Below the pieces are notes generated by a model that searched no databases, was not told where the DNA came from, and saw only the letters and a program-made list of their open reading frames with translations. DNA of 64,000 bases from Scylla paramamosain. Its lineage: Eukaryota > Arthropoda > Malacostraca > Decapoda > Portunidae. Every line of letters begins with the position of its first letter. Position 1 is the first letter of the stretch. The position numbers were made by a program, and so were the translations under genes. Below, piece by piece: positions 62,862-64,000 of the stretch. The DNA is taken from NCBI RefSeq assembly GCF_035594125.1, contig NC_087190.1, positions 10,259,104 through 10,323,103 of the forward strand, in the 5' to 3' direction.

Positions 62862-64000
62862 CAGTGGTTCCTGAACTGGGGGTAATTTAACAATTTTTGG
62901 GGGGTAAGGGGGGTGAGAAAAAAAAAGTTAAGAACTCTGAAAATCAAGAAAACATTGTGGTACCTGGCATTAGGATTAATGTTAACTTACGTCTTAGTAT
63001 GCAAAGTTGTAAAGTAAACCTAATATAATTAAGTAATAAAGTTAAACCAAATAACAATAAACATCAAAAACTAATATACAGTATTAGGAAAGAAGAAATA
63101 CCAAGAATAGATTGGATTGGAACAGCATTCAACAGGTAATGAGAGATGTTTGTATAAAGTCTAAATTATTATAAATACAATGAATCACATGACATAAAGT
63201 CATACACAGTTTTATTTCTTATTTAAGTAGCTGTAGTGTAGCTAATACTTTGTACATGATTCACAAAAAAATATCGTGTCTGTTGTACTAAAATACTAAA
63301 GTACCAAAATAAATAAAATAAAATTAAAACCATATAATTATAATGCAAAAGATAAGTAAGAATTTTTAAATTAAATTAAAACCATATAATTATAATGCAA
63401 AGATAAGTAAGAATGACTAACCGACACAATCTATAACAATTTTTCTTTTTGATCCAGGTTCCTGTCAATGGAGCACTGTTGATGATGGGTGGTCATCATG
63501 AATTATGGGGCCTCATACAAGCTGTGAATCCAGAAATTTCTGTAAATCACTGCATCATTCATTGGCACTCTCTTGGACTGAAAAGCCTGCCTGGTAATCT
63601 GAAGTTTGTGTTTGAAGATGTGCTGAAAATTGTTAAGTCCAGGGATGTGAATTCGCGCATAGTCAAGGAGCTGTGCAAGGAAATAGGAGAGCAGTATCAG
63701 GTTCTGCTCTACCACACTGATGTTCGCTAGTTGTCATAAGGCAAGGTTGTACATCATCATTGAGCTCCGAAAGGCTATTCAGGAATTCCTGGAACAAAAA
63801 GGATTTCCTTTTGCTACCAAGTTCACTGACAAGAAGTGGCTTGCTTGACTTTGTTACTTGGCTGACATATTTATGGAGCTGAACAGTGGTAATCTGCAAC
63901 TCCAGGACTGAAACATGACTGTCATTGATAACCAAACTGTGACTGCATTTCTGGGGAAACTGAGACCCTGAATTCGGTGCTTGGAGAAAGGAGTGATCGC
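62862..64000 (+). mobile_element. hAT transposon, left end and pseudogene, runs off the window
   Basis: The left terminus CAGTGGTTCCTGAACTGGGG is a hAT-type TIR. From 63458 the frame reads VNGALLMMGG, NHCIIHWHSLGLKSLPGNLK and YQVLLYHTDVR, the second half of a ZBED5/SCAND3-like hAT transposase. Stops follow directly at 63728 and beyond, with a further shift near 63770, so it is a pseudogene. The right end lies outside the window. Confidence 0.75.

Overview
This window is eukaryotic nuclear DNA, most likely from a decapod crustacean and plausibly a swimming crab. The evidence is long pure (CT)n, (CA)n and (TA)n microsatellites, GT-AG spliced genes, CCTAA/TTAGG arthropod-type telomere-like patches, and a dense mixture of jockey-like LINEs, BEL/Pao, hAT, Tc1 and pogo/Tigger copies. 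The species is inferred from recognised repeat families and was not searched.

Host genes lie only in the left 36 kb. The + strand holds the last three coding exons of GAR1 (937-7450), the H/ACA snoRNP subunit; its 5' part lies before the window. The - strand holds a complete six-exon MRPL15 (uL15m, 293 codons before the stop), running from the ATG at 35645 to the stop at 9055. Reading frames stay in phase across all five introns and every donor and acceptor is GT/AG. The two genes converge, with about 1.6 kb between stop codons, occupied by 3' UTRs and a tRNA-derived SINE.

The MRPL15 introns are transposon nurseries. Intron 5 has a LINE ORF1 remnant split by a MITE, plus jockey-like fragments. 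Intron 4 has LINE tails and a 1.15 kb TIR element of unknown family. Intron 3 has a nearly full-length jockey-like LINE between two SINE copies. Intron 2 is almost entirely nested inverted repeats with a Tigger remnant. Intron 1 has (GA)n-bearing repeats, an intact DD35E Tc1-like transposon and a tandem repeat array.

The right 28 kb (36-64 kb) shows no host gene. It holds an antisense LINE (family 2), a second antisense LINE end, a + strand LINE fragment, a BEL/Pao element with both LTRs but an internal deletion, a 1.05 kb TIR element inserted in the BEL 3' LTR, a second nearly full-length jockey-like LINE, a hAT (GTF2IRD2/ZBED-like) pseudogene, a 37-bp minisatellite, a 0.6 kb inverted repeat, more LINE scraps and the start of another hAT element. 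Several stretches between 52.4 and 62.9 kb contain nothing I can recognise.

No multi-gene pathway or defence-type system is visible. The two host genes act separately, GAR1 in nucleolar pseudouridylation and MRPL15 in the mitochondrial large ribosomal subunit. The most interesting material is the transposon architecture and its closeness to splice sites.
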